Shown: positions 1-10,000 of the stretch, piece by piece
Layout of the letters: each line of letters starts with the position of its first letter
How positions within the stretch are numbered: the first letter of the stretch is position 1
Source of the DNA: Lumbricus terrestris
Lineage: Eukaryota > Annelida > Clitellata > Crassiclitellata > Lumbricidae
Reading direction: 5' to 3'
Assembly (NCBI GenBank): GCA_949752735.1
Contig: OX457038.1
Location: forward strand, 17,507,081-17,571,080
DNA length: 64,000 nucleotides
Notes under the pieces: model-generated
The model's input: the letters and a program-made list of their open reading frames with translations, nothing else
Told to the model about the DNA's origin: nothing
Database searches by the model: none
Position numbers and translations under genes: made by a program

Positions 1-1341
1 TTGCGGTATGTCAACCGGGTTGTTGAATAAACGAAAAATTATTATTATTTATATCTTGACTGCAAAGGTGTGCTAGAATAATTGTGACAAGAGTTGCGGT
101 ACAGCTGCAGCATGCAGTAGGCTACAGCTGCAGTCTGTAGAGCAAACGACAGAAATGGTCTAATAATAATATTCCAGCAAGATTTTATATGCAGCTATAC
201 AATCTTGACAACTTACGTCGATATAGGCCTATTCGAAATTTTAAAAAAATCTGCTGCGATCACTCAAAGTGACACTGGTTAGCAAAAACGTTTAAAGAAC
301 ATGGCATATATCCCCTATTATTTTTTATATTAATTTTTTTGATGGACACGCGTCTGTGAGACAATAAATTGTCTGTCGGTATATAGCTTTATCCTAATGT
401 GACGGCAATGCGATTTTAATGATAAATGGAAGTGCTTTTAAATCAGAGCGAGTGTTAGATATTATCCAAACAATATCAGACAAGCAATAGGTATATACAC
501 AATCTCGCATCACCATGACCATTAGAAAAGCGGTCCTAAACTGAAGCGAATGACATATTAATATCGGTTGAAATATATCTTGTTTAAACAAGGCAAGCTA
601 TGTTCGGACGAATTTCGCAGATACTTGTAGGCCTATAGGTAGGCCCTTCGTTATTCCAGGCAAGAAAACCGGCGCATCGTATGGTAGAATAACGAGCGTT
701 AGGCCTAGTGCGGGAATATATGGTTCACCAGGATCGAGGGATCTTGTGTACGGTACCGATACTCGCAGGAAGTATCGTGTATTTAGTATCATTTTACTGA
801 AGACCTAGCCTACTCCGAGTAAAGACGAATTTCATTAGCAATATTATGAAACGAAAAACTGCGCTATTCGGAAACGTTCAGTGTCTAACTTCAGCCTTTC
901 TCAGTATACCAGTCATAGGCGCCGAGTTGACCCGGTGGGCAGTGTTACCACTGAGGTTTTAGAAAAAAACAGATTTCCTTCTGAAAAACCCAGAGAAACC
1001 CAGATTATGTATATAAGCTATTATAGACCCCATCTGTAATTAAAAAACCGGAGGCGGATCGAATCAGCAGGATTCCTGGGTTCCACGTATTCGCTGATCG
1101 GTTGAGGGCCAATGTAGCCCAGTATTTGCCTATATATAAAACCGGATGGGGTCAAACTGGAGTAGGCCTAACATTAAGGTAGATTAACTGAGAAAAAACA
1201 TAAGACGCAATGGTTTTTATAGATAAGCAATGCCAACAGAGAAATAACCTCTAAACACTACTTGCTGGCTGATTTCTAATGTTGTGCCATGTATGCATAT
1301 GAGGACTTCGCATGGTCAATTTCTGGTGGTGCTGGGCACTC
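1..1341. other. Intergenic sequence, no gene recognised
   Basis: No open frame here has recognisable coding content. Bases 1-50 end in an AATAAAC-plus-(ATT)n stretch typical of the 3' tail of a SINE or LINE whose body lies outside the window. The rest is AT-rich and contains several copies of the short palindrome AGGCCT within AGGCCTA. Confidence 0.5.
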
Positions 1342-2463
1342 ACGGGCACATGGGCGCCCGCAGGATTTTTTGCAGGGGGGGTCAGTCATGACCAGTAGAG
1401 TTAAGATATAAAATATGTCATTAAAGACTAAGCAACTCACACAATCACATTAATTGTCTCAATCAATATAGCGTAGGGCCGTAGGCCTTCTACTATTTAT
1501 GAGTCTTTTGCAATGAAACAAAAATTATCATATTATTCATGTACACATTCATTGTAAAAAGGTATAACACTAACATATGGTCTAAAGGACGTCATTTGGT
1601 TTTTCCAAGGCACAGAAAATATTTCAGGAGGCAAAAATTGGCTATCTTGTTAAGTTGTTAAACAAAATTTTCTAAATGTGCAAGAAACTGCGGCTAACGA
1701 TCAAACATGTTTTCTTCTTATTTCCTTACTAGGCTATGTTTGATTCAGTTATGGGAAATATTTTAAACACTACAGTATTTAAAATACTATTTTAAATGAT
1801 ATCACAGTATTTTGTAAGCCTACTTGTATTTATGATACATTAGATTGACTGTGGTCTGTAAGCCTATTCATAATTTTAACCTCCAATTCTTTTTGAGTAT
1901 TGTGTACTCTGTACTATTTTTTAATACTAAAATAATAAAAACTTTTCATCTGTCATTAATAACAGCTAATAGAGCAACATTGCATGCTGCATGCACTATG
2001 CATGAAACAATTATTATTTTGCTATTATTATTATTTATGTTGAAAGCCCCTAGTTATATGGTCCCTAACTATGTCAGGCATAGCATAATCCGTAACATAG
2101 CCCTACCAATATATATATAATCATACTTATATATATCATATATATATATACAATATACATATATGCATAGTACACAGTCTGCCAAGCAATATTTGTAAAC
2201 TGTTATGCTACAAAATGGAACTTTTGTCAACCAACTGTCTATTGTCACTGTGCGCCATCACTTTTCTCAGAGACTGAATTTGAATTATGAAGGTTCAACT
2301 AAAATGGGTCGATATGCAACCTATCTGGCCCGTATTTAATCATATTAAGCAGAAAGGACTTAAGTTGGAAAAAGCAAGCAGATAATGATGGGTGAACCCA
2401 TATCCATCAGGAAGGAACCATGTTCAAATAAAAGAAATCGGTCATAGTTTAGATCTTTAGGAC

Positions 2464-3527
2464 TGTAGCCACTTATTATTAGCATATGCTCATTTTAGCA
2501 GGTATCAAACATGTACTGCATTTAAATAGCCAGTTCAAAGAGAAACCAATTCTTTTAAATGTAAAATATATTGATTACTATTAAAGAAACAATACAATTA
2601 TGCAGTGTCTCCTATTTACCTATTGGCGTTGATTGATTACTAGATTTATTATGTTTCTTAGCTTCACTTGAGTGTAGAATTCGTTCTAGTTCATCGTCCG
2701 CCAAATTCTGTAAATCGTCGTAGTTCCGATCCTTGTACTTCGACAACCAAGTGTCTCGAATATGCAGTGGAATAATATATACCGAAGATATTTCGTAGTC
2801 CAGGCCGAACAATGAAATTCCAGGGAGTATATTTTGTATTCACAAATGCCAGTATTCTTACTCGAATGGATGTAATGTGTCACAATTCCAGCGTACGCAT
2901 CCACGTCCAGATCAACCTTGTGATCATAAATGTTTGAATCAACCGAGTGATTAACTTCAGCGACTCTCTCCAATGTTCGTAGAATTCAAAATCCTCGAGC
3001 AAACCCTTCACCCACGAATGACGATAGTTCTCCAAGTTCCAGAATTTACCTCGAACGCAAAAACTGTCTCGAAAACTTAACGTCCGTTGGCCACCCTTCT
3101 TCTCAACGTCGAAGGTGCCACATACCAATCATTCTGCCGCTAATTTCACTTAAGAGTTCATTTGCCGCAACAAAATGAACCTTTCGCCATTAGTTCCAAC
3201 TGCAGAAATCGATCTTTTAACCGTTTCTTTCGATGACGTGTGTTTAATCCGTTAATCTGCGTTTTAATTGGCTTACGCGTCGTTACGTTGTTTTTGTTGC
3301 TATAGTCTCCAATAGCAACCAACGCTTATCAGTCTCACTGCACTTCTTTAGCGCTTCTGTAGTTTCGTTTGCTGATCGTATTACAAAATATTAATTCTTC
3401 TAACAACGCCAATTAATTAACTAATTAAATCAACGCCACTACATTGTCTGACTTAACTTCTACCTACAATTAACACTTAATACTAGACAAGTTAGATTGA
3501 TAGATAATAGCAATTTAATACGCTACA
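2464..3527 (-). repeat. 3' LTR of the Gmr1-like element
   Basis: This 1,064-bp LTR matches the one at 8932-9995 at every position I compared except 3385 (A here, T at 9853). It starts TGTAGCC and ends CGCTACA on the plus strand. It contains the same overlapping minus-strand frames as the other LTR (2612-3128). Confidence 0.95.
2612..3128 (-). other. Overlapping ORFs inside the 3' LTR
   Basis: Three overlapping minus-strand frames of 82, 95 and 66 codons follow one another in transcription order (3128-2880, 2973-2686, 2812-2612). I recognise no domain. The predicted peptides look protein-like in composition: the first is rich in W, F and E around LLEDFEFYEHW, and the last is acidic and then lysine/asparagine-rich. 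They could be a decayed or spliced accessory reading frame, or chance. The same frames, identical in sequence, recur in the other LTR. Confidence 0.3.
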
Positions 3528-3531
3528 AATA

Positions 3532-3540
3532 CCCCTCCTT
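3532..3540 (-). other. Polypurine tract
   Basis: On the minus strand AAGGAGGGG ends four bases before the LTR start, where plus-strand DNA priming is expected for an LTR retrotransposon. Confidence 0.75.
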
Positions 3541-3690
3541 CAAAAGTCTGTAATCAGGCTTTACAATCTCACCTAATTATCTATCAACTAAATTTCTATC
3601 AACTTCTTATTCTATCTTACATAACAATACAACATTACTGAACTATTTCTTACCTACATTATTATAATATATTTCTGATATATTTAAGTA

Positions 3691-4854
3691 CTATGTAATT
3701 CCTCTACTCAAATAATCAGACATAACATTATTGCTCCCCTTGATATAGCGTATCGTAAAGCAATAATTTTGAAGTGCTAGACTCCACCTCATGACTCTCG
3801 CGTTCTTCATTCTTCCTTCCTTCATGTACTGTAGTCCGCAGTGGTCCGTCTCAATCACAAACTGCTTTCCACACAAGTACCTGTCAAACCGACTAATTCC
3901 CCACATTATCGCTAGACATTCTCTCTCCTCAACTGAATATCTCGTCTCTCTTTCCAATAATTTCCTACTCGCATATGCAATCGGGTGGTTTATTCCTTCA
4001 TACTGCTGTATCAGGACACAACCTATTCCTCTTCCCGAAGCATCCGTTTGAATCACGAATTCCTTCTCCAAGTTTGGTAACTTTAGTATTGGTGTCTTAG
4101 CAAGTGCTGCTTTCAGCTTACTAAAACTCTCATCTAATTCTTCGTTCCAATCAACACTATTAGCTGCTGACTTCTTTGTCAAGTCACTTAATGGTGTCAT
4201 CAGTTCAGCACAATGCGGAATAAACTTTCTGTAATAGTTTATTGCTCCTAAAAAGCTTCTTATTTGTTTTTTCGTTTTCGGTTGTGGCATCTCCACAATC
4301 TTATCTATCGATTCTCCTTTAGGACTAATGTCGTCGTTGTTTAACGTATGACCCAAGAAATCTATGCGTCCATAGCCTAATGAACATTTCTTTGGTTTCA
4401 AAGTTAGGTGAGCATCTCTCACTCTTTGAAAAAATTCTCGTAAAATCTTCATATGTTTAGTCCATCCTTCTGTATGAGCTAGTATGTCATCAACATAACT
4501 CTCCAGATTCTCGGTTCCATGCAAAATCTTCCTTATCAGTCTGTTATAGCTTGAAGCGCTATTTACCAATCCAAATGGTAGAACGTTGAATTTATACAAC
4601 CCACTTGCACAAATGAAAGTCGTATAATCTTTTGATTCTTCGCTCATTGGAATTTGCCAATACCCTTTGCAAAAATCAAACTTGCTATATATTTTGCTAC
4701 CACTCAGTTTATTGAAGATATCCTCGTTTGACATCATCGGTTCTGGATCAAAAACTGTCACTTTATTCAATTGTTTATAGTTGCAGCAAAGTCTATTGCT
4801 TCCATCAGCCTTCTTGACAACAACAAGCGGTGCTGCGTATGCTGCTTCTGATCT
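3691..4854 (-). CDS. Gmr1-like pol, reverse transcriptase-RNase H segment downstream of an in-frame TAA
   Basis: This continues the gag-pol frame after the TAA at 4855-4857. The first ATG is at 4770, but homology begins immediately after the stop (a YAAPLVVVKK stretch typical of the RT N-terminus), so that ATG is unlikely to be a true start. Counting from it, RT motif A (FDFCKGY) is at about residues 31-37, LPFGL at 64-68, and the catalytic YVDD at 92-95. The connection domain carries LGHTL and FLGAINYYRKFI. RNase H begins near 240 with the catalytic aspartate in QTDAS and has a second conserved aspartate in ETDH near 309. It ends near DYLSR, followed by the stop; nothing integrase-like follows. 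In most Ty3/gypsy elements integrase would come next. Product: RT and RNase H for cDNA synthesis in the particle. Confidence 0.93.
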   Translation of the reverse strand, partial: RSEAAYAAPLVVVKKADGSNRLCCNYKQLNKVTVFDPEPMMSNEDIFNKLSGSKIYSKFDFCKGYWQIPMSEESKDYTTFICASGLYKFNVLPFGLVNSASSYNRLIRKILHGTENLESYVDDILAHTEGWTKHMKILREFFQRVRDAHLTLKPKKCSLGYGRIDFLGHTLNNDDISPKGESIDKIVEMPQPKTKKQIRSFLGAINYYRKFIPHCAELMTPLSDLTKKSAANSVDWNEELDESFSKLKAALAKTPILKLPNLEKEFVIQTDASGRGIGCVLIQQYEGINHPIAYASRKLLERETRYSVEERECLAIMWGISRFDRYLCGKQFVIETDHCGLQYMKEGRMKNARVMRWSLALQNYCFTIRYIKGSNNVMSDYLSRGIT

Positions 4855-7800
4855 TTATATTATCCCATTCTCTAACATTATCTCAATTTCCTTATCAATT
4901 TCTGACTGTAGATGATACGGTGTTGGATACGCTTTCATCCTAACAGGTTCATCACTCGTAAGATGAATCTCGTGTTTCACCATGTCAGTTCTTCCTGGTT
5001 TATCTGTAAATATGTCTTGATATTCTCTCAGTAATTTCTCTAATTCACCTCTCTGTTCATCTTCTAATTGTGGATTAATATCAACATTCTCGTACGTCTC
5101 AGTTTGCTTACTGACATACAAGTTCAATATCTCCTCCTCTTCATCCTCACCTTCTCTACCATCATGTACAATAGCCGACACATATGCTATTTTCTCAGAA
5201 CCTGACAATTCTTCTTCACTCCTCTCGTAATATCTCTTTAGTATGTTGATGTGGTATGTTTTCAGTTTTCCACCATCAACCTCAACTTTATAATCATAAT
5301 CTCCGATTTTCCCTCTGACAACAAATGGTCCTTGCCATTTCACAAGCATCTTATTATTACAACTCGGCAGTAACAATAGGACTTTATCACCTATCTCCAG
5401 TTTTCTATATCGTGCCTTTTTATCGTAATACTTCTTGTTCTTCGCATTAGCTTTGTGGATTGCTTTCTGCGCCATGTTACATGTTTCCTCTATACGCTCT
5501 CGTAGATCTGTCATATATGTGTACACATCCTTCACCTCGTCTTCCACTTTTTCATTTGTCCACAGTTCCTTCAATATCTGTACTGGACCTCTACAAGATC
5601 TTCCGAAGATTAATTCGAAAGGCGTGTATCCGTGGCTCTCGTGTACAGTATCTCGTAATGCAAAAAGTAATGGTGCCAAGTACCTGTCCCACTCTTTTAC
5701 TTGTTCACCTATCAATTTTCTCAGTGTTGTCTTAATCGTGCCATTAAGACGTTCTACACAACCATTTCCCATCGCGTGGTATGGACTCGTCATCGTATGC
5801 TTGATTAGTAACATTTTGTTTTCTTCGGCCATTAGTTCTGACGTAAACTGACTTCCTCTATCTGTATGAATTCTTTGTGGTACGCCCATCCGACAATAAA
5901 AGTTAAACAAGGCTTCCGCCACTTCCTCGGTACTTATACCTTTCAATGGTATCGCTTCAGGATATCTGGTGCTTAAGTCAATAATCGTTAATACATAACG
6001 ATATCCTCTCATAGACATTGGCTCTATGGCTCCTATGATGTCTACACAGACATGCTTGAACGGCACATCCAGCACTGGAAGATGTCCCATCGGTGCCTTG
6101 TAGTTCACTTTCTTATCTACAGCTTTCTGGCATACATCACAACTTAATATATATCGCCGAACTTCTTGGTTTATTCCTGGCCAATAAAATTCATTCACAA
6201 TTTTATCGTGAGTTTTCTTCATGCCCAGATGAGCTGACAGTAGCGAGTTATGTGCTACAGCTAGAACTTTATTTCTCAACTGTTTCGGAACCATCAACTG
6301 CCACTTCGCTTCATCTTTCAATACTTCCTTCCATCTCCGGTACAACAATCCATCTTTCTTTACGTACAGTACTTTTTCTGTACTCTTCTCATCGCCATTC
6401 CATTCAGATGCTTTATCCCAGCAACTCTTCAATGTCTCATCTGTCTTCTGTAATTCCTTTATTTCTTTTGTGGTTATATTTAGGTCGGGCATTTCAGTGA
6501 CCTTGAGTGGTTTATACTTCACCACTTTCTTCGACTCAGCTCTCGTTTCTATCGCTGCTGTTGTCTGATGTACGTCACTGCTCATGACGTCATCACTTAC
6601 AACTTTCTCTATTGCATCATCATACTCCGTGCTCATCTCATCATACTCGAATCTTACTGTCTTCTTGGCATCTTGCCAACGTGAATTAGCATTCACAACT
6701 CTCTTGAGTATACCTTTATACCCAACTTTTTCCTGTTTCTCACTCACAATCGTCTCATCCTCTTTCTCTCCTTTGTCACAATTAATCATAGTTTCATCCG
6801 TGTTCTCATTCGTTACTGTATATTTTAACCCTCTCACGCGTCCAATAATTATCGGCTTTACTGATTCGTCCATAACCATTGCCTCAACTTCACCAGTAAA
6901 ATACTCGCTCTCAATGTTTACATGGGCTGTAGGAAAACACCTTAAGCTCCCATCAACTAGGATGCAGTGCGTTTCCTTCCCAGTCAAATCACTATCTCTG
7001 ATCAGCGATCTCCTCACAATACACGTACTTGCTCCAGAATCGTAAAGACAATTGGCGTCAATTCCATTGACTTTCGCTTGACATTCGTCTATACTTTCAA
7101 TGTCAATGCAACCATCTTTCCTTTCTGTAACTACCGTACTTGCTGCCATGTGTTTCGGTACTTCTTCTTTACCTTTCCTATCCTGGCGTTCTACTGTTTT
7201 GTCAACTTCATTTGATTTCGTGCTTTCATTCGTCTGTACAGCCCTGTACGCCCTATTCTCGTAAATCTGTACGGCTGCAGCTGTGTGTTTAACAAACCCT
7301 TTGGCTTTATGCACACAATCAAATGCTTTATGACCTACCTTTCCGCATGCAAAACAAGTTATCTTGTGTTCTGCTGCCTGCTCTCTTTCTCTACTAAATC
7401 CTCTATTCACATTTCCACTGTGATTTGTCTCTTTGTTCTGTCGCGTTTCAACTCTTCCTCTGTTTACATTTCCTTGGAATTTCTCTCTCGATTTCTCTTC
7501 AAATGACTTTCCATTACCTCTGTCATTATTGAATCTCCCTTGAGGTTTCACAGAATTCTCGGCATATCTGTACCCATGAGCTTCAATGTAGGATTCTGCA
7601 CATGTCAATGTGTCCTTTAAGCTCATTTTTCCTTTCTCTTTAATGAACATCCTCAACTCATTACTACAAGTGAGGAAAAATTGATCCTTTAGCAGTAGAT
7701 CCTCGATTCCTTCGTAGGTCTGCTCAAATCCTGCTTGTAGCAACCATTGCTGCAAGTATCGCTGTAATCTGTAAATGAAATTTGAAGGAGTCTCTCCTTG

Positions 7801-8586
7801 TTCCATCTTGCTAGTCTTAAACTTGTTACGATACCCTCCTTCTGTTAATTGGAATCTTTTCAGGAGATGCTTCTTTAAATAATCGTAGTCTTGTGTTTCT
7901 TCCGCTGACAAACGCTGGTATACTTCTAATGCTTTCGACTCAAGGTGTCGCGCTAGCATCAGTGACCATGCATCTCTTGGTATCTCGTATGTCGTACACG
8001 TACGCTCAAATCTAAGAAGATACGCATCGAGACAGTCCTTTGCCTCGTTAAATATTGGGAATTTAATAGTCTTCATTCCCTTATGACTTTGGTTTCCTTG
8101 GTGGTTGTCACCCATCGTCATATAAGAATCTCCATCATCCCTGTTTCGTCCATCTCTCGATTCTATCTCTCTCAGTCTCATTTGAATCTCGAGTCTCTTA
8201 TGCTCTAAAGCTTCACTCGCTTCTCTTGCAAGCCTCGCCTCAGTTGCTTCTCTTTCCAGTCTGACGTCATTTGCTTCTCGCGTAAGCCTTGCCTCGTTCA
8301 TCTCTGCTTCACGTATCAGTCTCGCGTCAGCCATCCTCGCCATTTCTATTTCTTTTTCTCTAACAGCTGACTCTGCCTCTCTATTAGCCTTAGCTTCAGC
8401 TAATCTAGTCGCCTCTCGCGCTAGCTCCAATTCATTCTCTCTGTTAGCCTTCGCTTCTTCTCGTTCCTCCGCCCTCTGTTGTCGTAATTCGTTCTGTCTG
8501 TCTCTGACAAATTCCTTCAATTCTTCACCATCCAACGACTGTGCACGTCCCATATCAAACCATTGTTGCCACTCTGTGATTGACAT
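4855..8586 (-). CDS. Gmr1-like gag-protease-integrase polyprotein, stopping in the RT N-terminus
   Basis: This encodes 1,243 residues, starting at the first ATG of the frame (MSITEWQQWF). Residues about 20-150 are a highly charged Arg/Glu/Ala coiled coil made of repeats such as EARLTREA. Residues about 245-335 form a gag capsid region with a SCAN-like pattern (RYLQQWLLQAG, then LLLKDQFF). A CCHC knuckle CFACGKVGHKAFDC lies near 410. The aspartic protease motif DSGAS is near 515. The integrase has an HHCC zinc-binding region at about 785-820 ending CDVCQK. Its DDE residues are likely in CVDIIG (near 848), HTDRGSQF (near 908) and GCVERLNG (near 943). A chromatin-proximal tail follows, then the RT N-terminus (YQDIFTDKPG), cut by TAA after ENGII. 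Domain order is seen directly; activity of each part is inferred from the motifs. Confidence 0.95.
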   Translation of the reverse strand: MSITEWQQWFDMGRAQSLDGEELKEFVRDRQNELRQQRAEEREEAKANRENELELAREATRLAEAKANREAESAVREKEIEMARMADARLIREAEMNEARLTREANDVRLEREATEARLAREASEALEHKRLEIQMRLREIESRDGRNRDDGDSYMTMGDNHQGNQSHKGMKTIKFPIFNEAKDCLDAYLLRFERTCTTYEIPRDAWSLMLARHLESKALEVYQRLSAEETQDYDYLKKHLLKRFQLTEGGYRNKFKTSKMEQGETPSNFIYRLQRYLQQWLLQAGFEQTYEGIEDLLLKDQFFLTCSNELRMFIKEKGKMSLKDTLTCAESYIEAHGYRYAENSVKPQGRFNNDRGNGKSFEEKSREKFQGNVNRGRVETRQNKETNHSGNVNRGFSREREQAAEHKITCFACGKVGHKAFDCVHKAKGFVKHTAAAVQIYENRAYRAVQTNESTKSNEVDKTVERQDRKGKEEVPKHMAASTVVTERKDGCIDIESIDECQAKVNGIDANCLYDSGASTCIVRRSLIRDSDLTGKETHCILVDGSLRCFPTAHVNIESEYFTGEVEAMVMDESVKPIIIGRVRGLKYTVTNENTDETMINCDKGEKEDETIVSEKQEKVGYKGILKRVVNANSRWQDAKKTVRFEYDEMSTEYDDAIEKVVSDDVMSSDVHQTTAAIETRAESKKVVKYKPLKVTEMPDLNITTKEIKELQKTDETLKSCWDKASEWNGDEKSTEKVLYVKKDGLLYRRWKEVLKDEAKWQLMVPKQLRNKVLAVAHNSLLSAHLGMKKTHDKIVNEFYWPGINQEVRRYILSCDVCQKAVDKKVNYKAPMGHLPVLDVPFKHVCVDIIGAIEPMSMRGYRYVLTIIDLSTRYPEAIPLKGISTEEVAEALFNFYCRMGVPQRIHTDRGSQFTSELMAEENKMLLIKHTMTSPYHAMGNGCVERLNGTIKTTLRKLIGEQVKEWDRYLAPLLFALRDTVHESHGYTPFELIFGRSCRGPVQILKELWTNEKVEDEVKDVYTYMTDLRERIEETCNMAQKAIHKANAKNKKYYDKKARYRKLEIGDKVLLLLPSCNNKMLVKWQGPFVVRGKIGDYDYKVEVDGGKLKTYHINILKRYYERSEEELSGSEKIAYVSAIVHDGREGEDEEEEILNLYVSKQTETYENVDINPQLEDEQRGELEKLLREYQDIFTDKPGRTDMVKHEIHLTSDEPVRMKAYPTPYHLQSEIDKEIEIMLENGII

Positions 8587-8910
8587 TCTTACTTACTCAC
8601 TTTTGGTCAAGTAGTAATAAATTTAACGCTCAAATATGCGCTATACAATTTCACACTCGCTTATAATAATTGTTAAAATTATTAAGCGTCACACTAATGC
8701 TCCCTCTTAACGTAATACAATCTCTGGTGTATGTTACGCAATAAGGATTATCGCACCGACTCTAATGATGTATTAATTAAGCATTAATGTCAGCGTTGCG
8801 CTGATGTCCTTTAACATTCAAATAACTTTGCATTTTAATCAGTTTTGTCTCTTCAAGATAAATGTCAGTAAAGTTCAATTTAATTAACAATAATATTGTC
8901 AATTATATAT

Positions 8911-8929
8911 CCCGGACGCGAGCATCCCA
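8911..8929 (-). other. Primer-binding site candidate
   Basis: On the minus strand a TGGGATGCTCGCG stretch begins two bases after the 5' LTR. TGG matches the complement of a tRNA CCA end, as expected for a PBS. I could not match the remainder to a particular tRNA. Confidence 0.5.
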
Positions 8930-8931
8930 TT

Positions 8932-9995
8932 TGTAGCCACTTATTATTAGCATATGCTCATTTTAGCAGGTATCAAACATGTACTGCATTTAAATAGCCA
9001 GTTCAAAGAGAAACCAATTCTTTTAAATGTAAAATATATTGATTACTATTAAAGAAACAATACAATTATGCAGTGTCTCCTATTTACCTATTGGCGTTGA
9101 TTGATTACTAGATTTATTATGTTTCTTAGCTTCACTTGAGTGTAGAATTCGTTCTAGTTCATCGTCCGCCAAATTCTGTAAATCGTCGTAGTTCCGATCC
9201 TTGTACTTCGACAACCAAGTGTCTCGAATATGCAGTGGAATAATATATACCGAAGATATTTCGTAGTCCAGGCCGAACAATGAAATTCCAGGGAGTATAT
9301 TTTGTATTCACAAATGCCAGTATTCTTACTCGAATGGATGTAATGTGTCACAATTCCAGCGTACGCATCCACGTCCAGATCAACCTTGTGATCATAAATG
9401 TTTGAATCAACCGAGTGATTAACTTCAGCGACTCTCTCCAATGTTCGTAGAATTCAAAATCCTCGAGCAAACCCTTCACCCACGAATGACGATAGTTCTC
9501 CAAGTTCCAGAATTTACCTCGAACGCAAAAACTGTCTCGAAAACTTAACGTCCGTTGGCCACCCTTCTTCTCAACGTCGAAGGTGCCACATACCAATCAT
9601 TCTGCCGCTAATTTCACTTAAGAGTTCATTTGCCGCAACAAAATGAACCTTTCGCCATTAGTTCCAACTGCAGAAATCGATCTTTTAACCGTTTCTTTCG
9701 ATGACGTGTGTTTAATCCGTTAATCTGCGTTTTAATTGGCTTACGCGTCGTTACGTTGTTTTTGTTGCTATAGTCTCCAATAGCAACCAACGCTTATCAG
9801 TCTCACTGCACTTCTTTAGCGCTTCTGTAGTTTCGTTTGCTGATCGTATTACTAAATATTAATTCTTCTAACAACGCCAATTAATTAACTAATTAAATCA
9901 ACGCCACTACATTGTCTGACTTAACTTCTACCTACAATTAACACTTAATACTAGACAAGTTAGATTGATAGATAATAGCAATTTAATACGCTACA
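8932..9995 (-). repeat. 5' LTR of the Gmr1-like element
   Basis: This is the 1,064-bp partner of the LTR at 2464-3527, with one observed substitution. It would carry the element promoter for minus-strand transcription. The overlapping frames at 9596-9080 sit between any promoter in the LTR and gag. Confidence 0.95.
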
Positions 9996-10000
9996 AGGAC

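Larger units (their letters stand above)
2464..9995 (-). mobile_element. Gmr1-like Ty3/gypsy LTR retrotransposon, full length
   Basis: This is a complete 7,532-bp element. Two 1,064-bp LTRs begin TGTAG and end CTACA, and a 5-bp duplication AGGAC sits at 2459-2463 and 9996-10000. A primer-binding-site candidate and a polypurine tract lie in the expected places. One long minus-strand frame (8586 to 3691) encodes gag, a CCHC knuckle, aspartic protease, integrase, reverse transcriptase and RNase H in that order. Integrase ahead of RT is the Copia order, but the RT and RNase H sequences are Ty3/gypsy-like; this combination defines the Gmr1 group. No envelope frame is seen. The frame carries a single TAA at 4855-4857, so this copy would need readthrough or help in trans. 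Confidence 0.95.

Noticed and set aside
5435..7506. Several plus-strand frames of 73-153 codons
   Set aside because: They lie antisense to the gag-pol frame and contain no domain; they are shadows of a long coding frame.
2464..9995. An envelope gene in the LTR element
   Set aside because: RNase H ends about 160 bp before the 3' LTR, leaving no room for an envelope frame.
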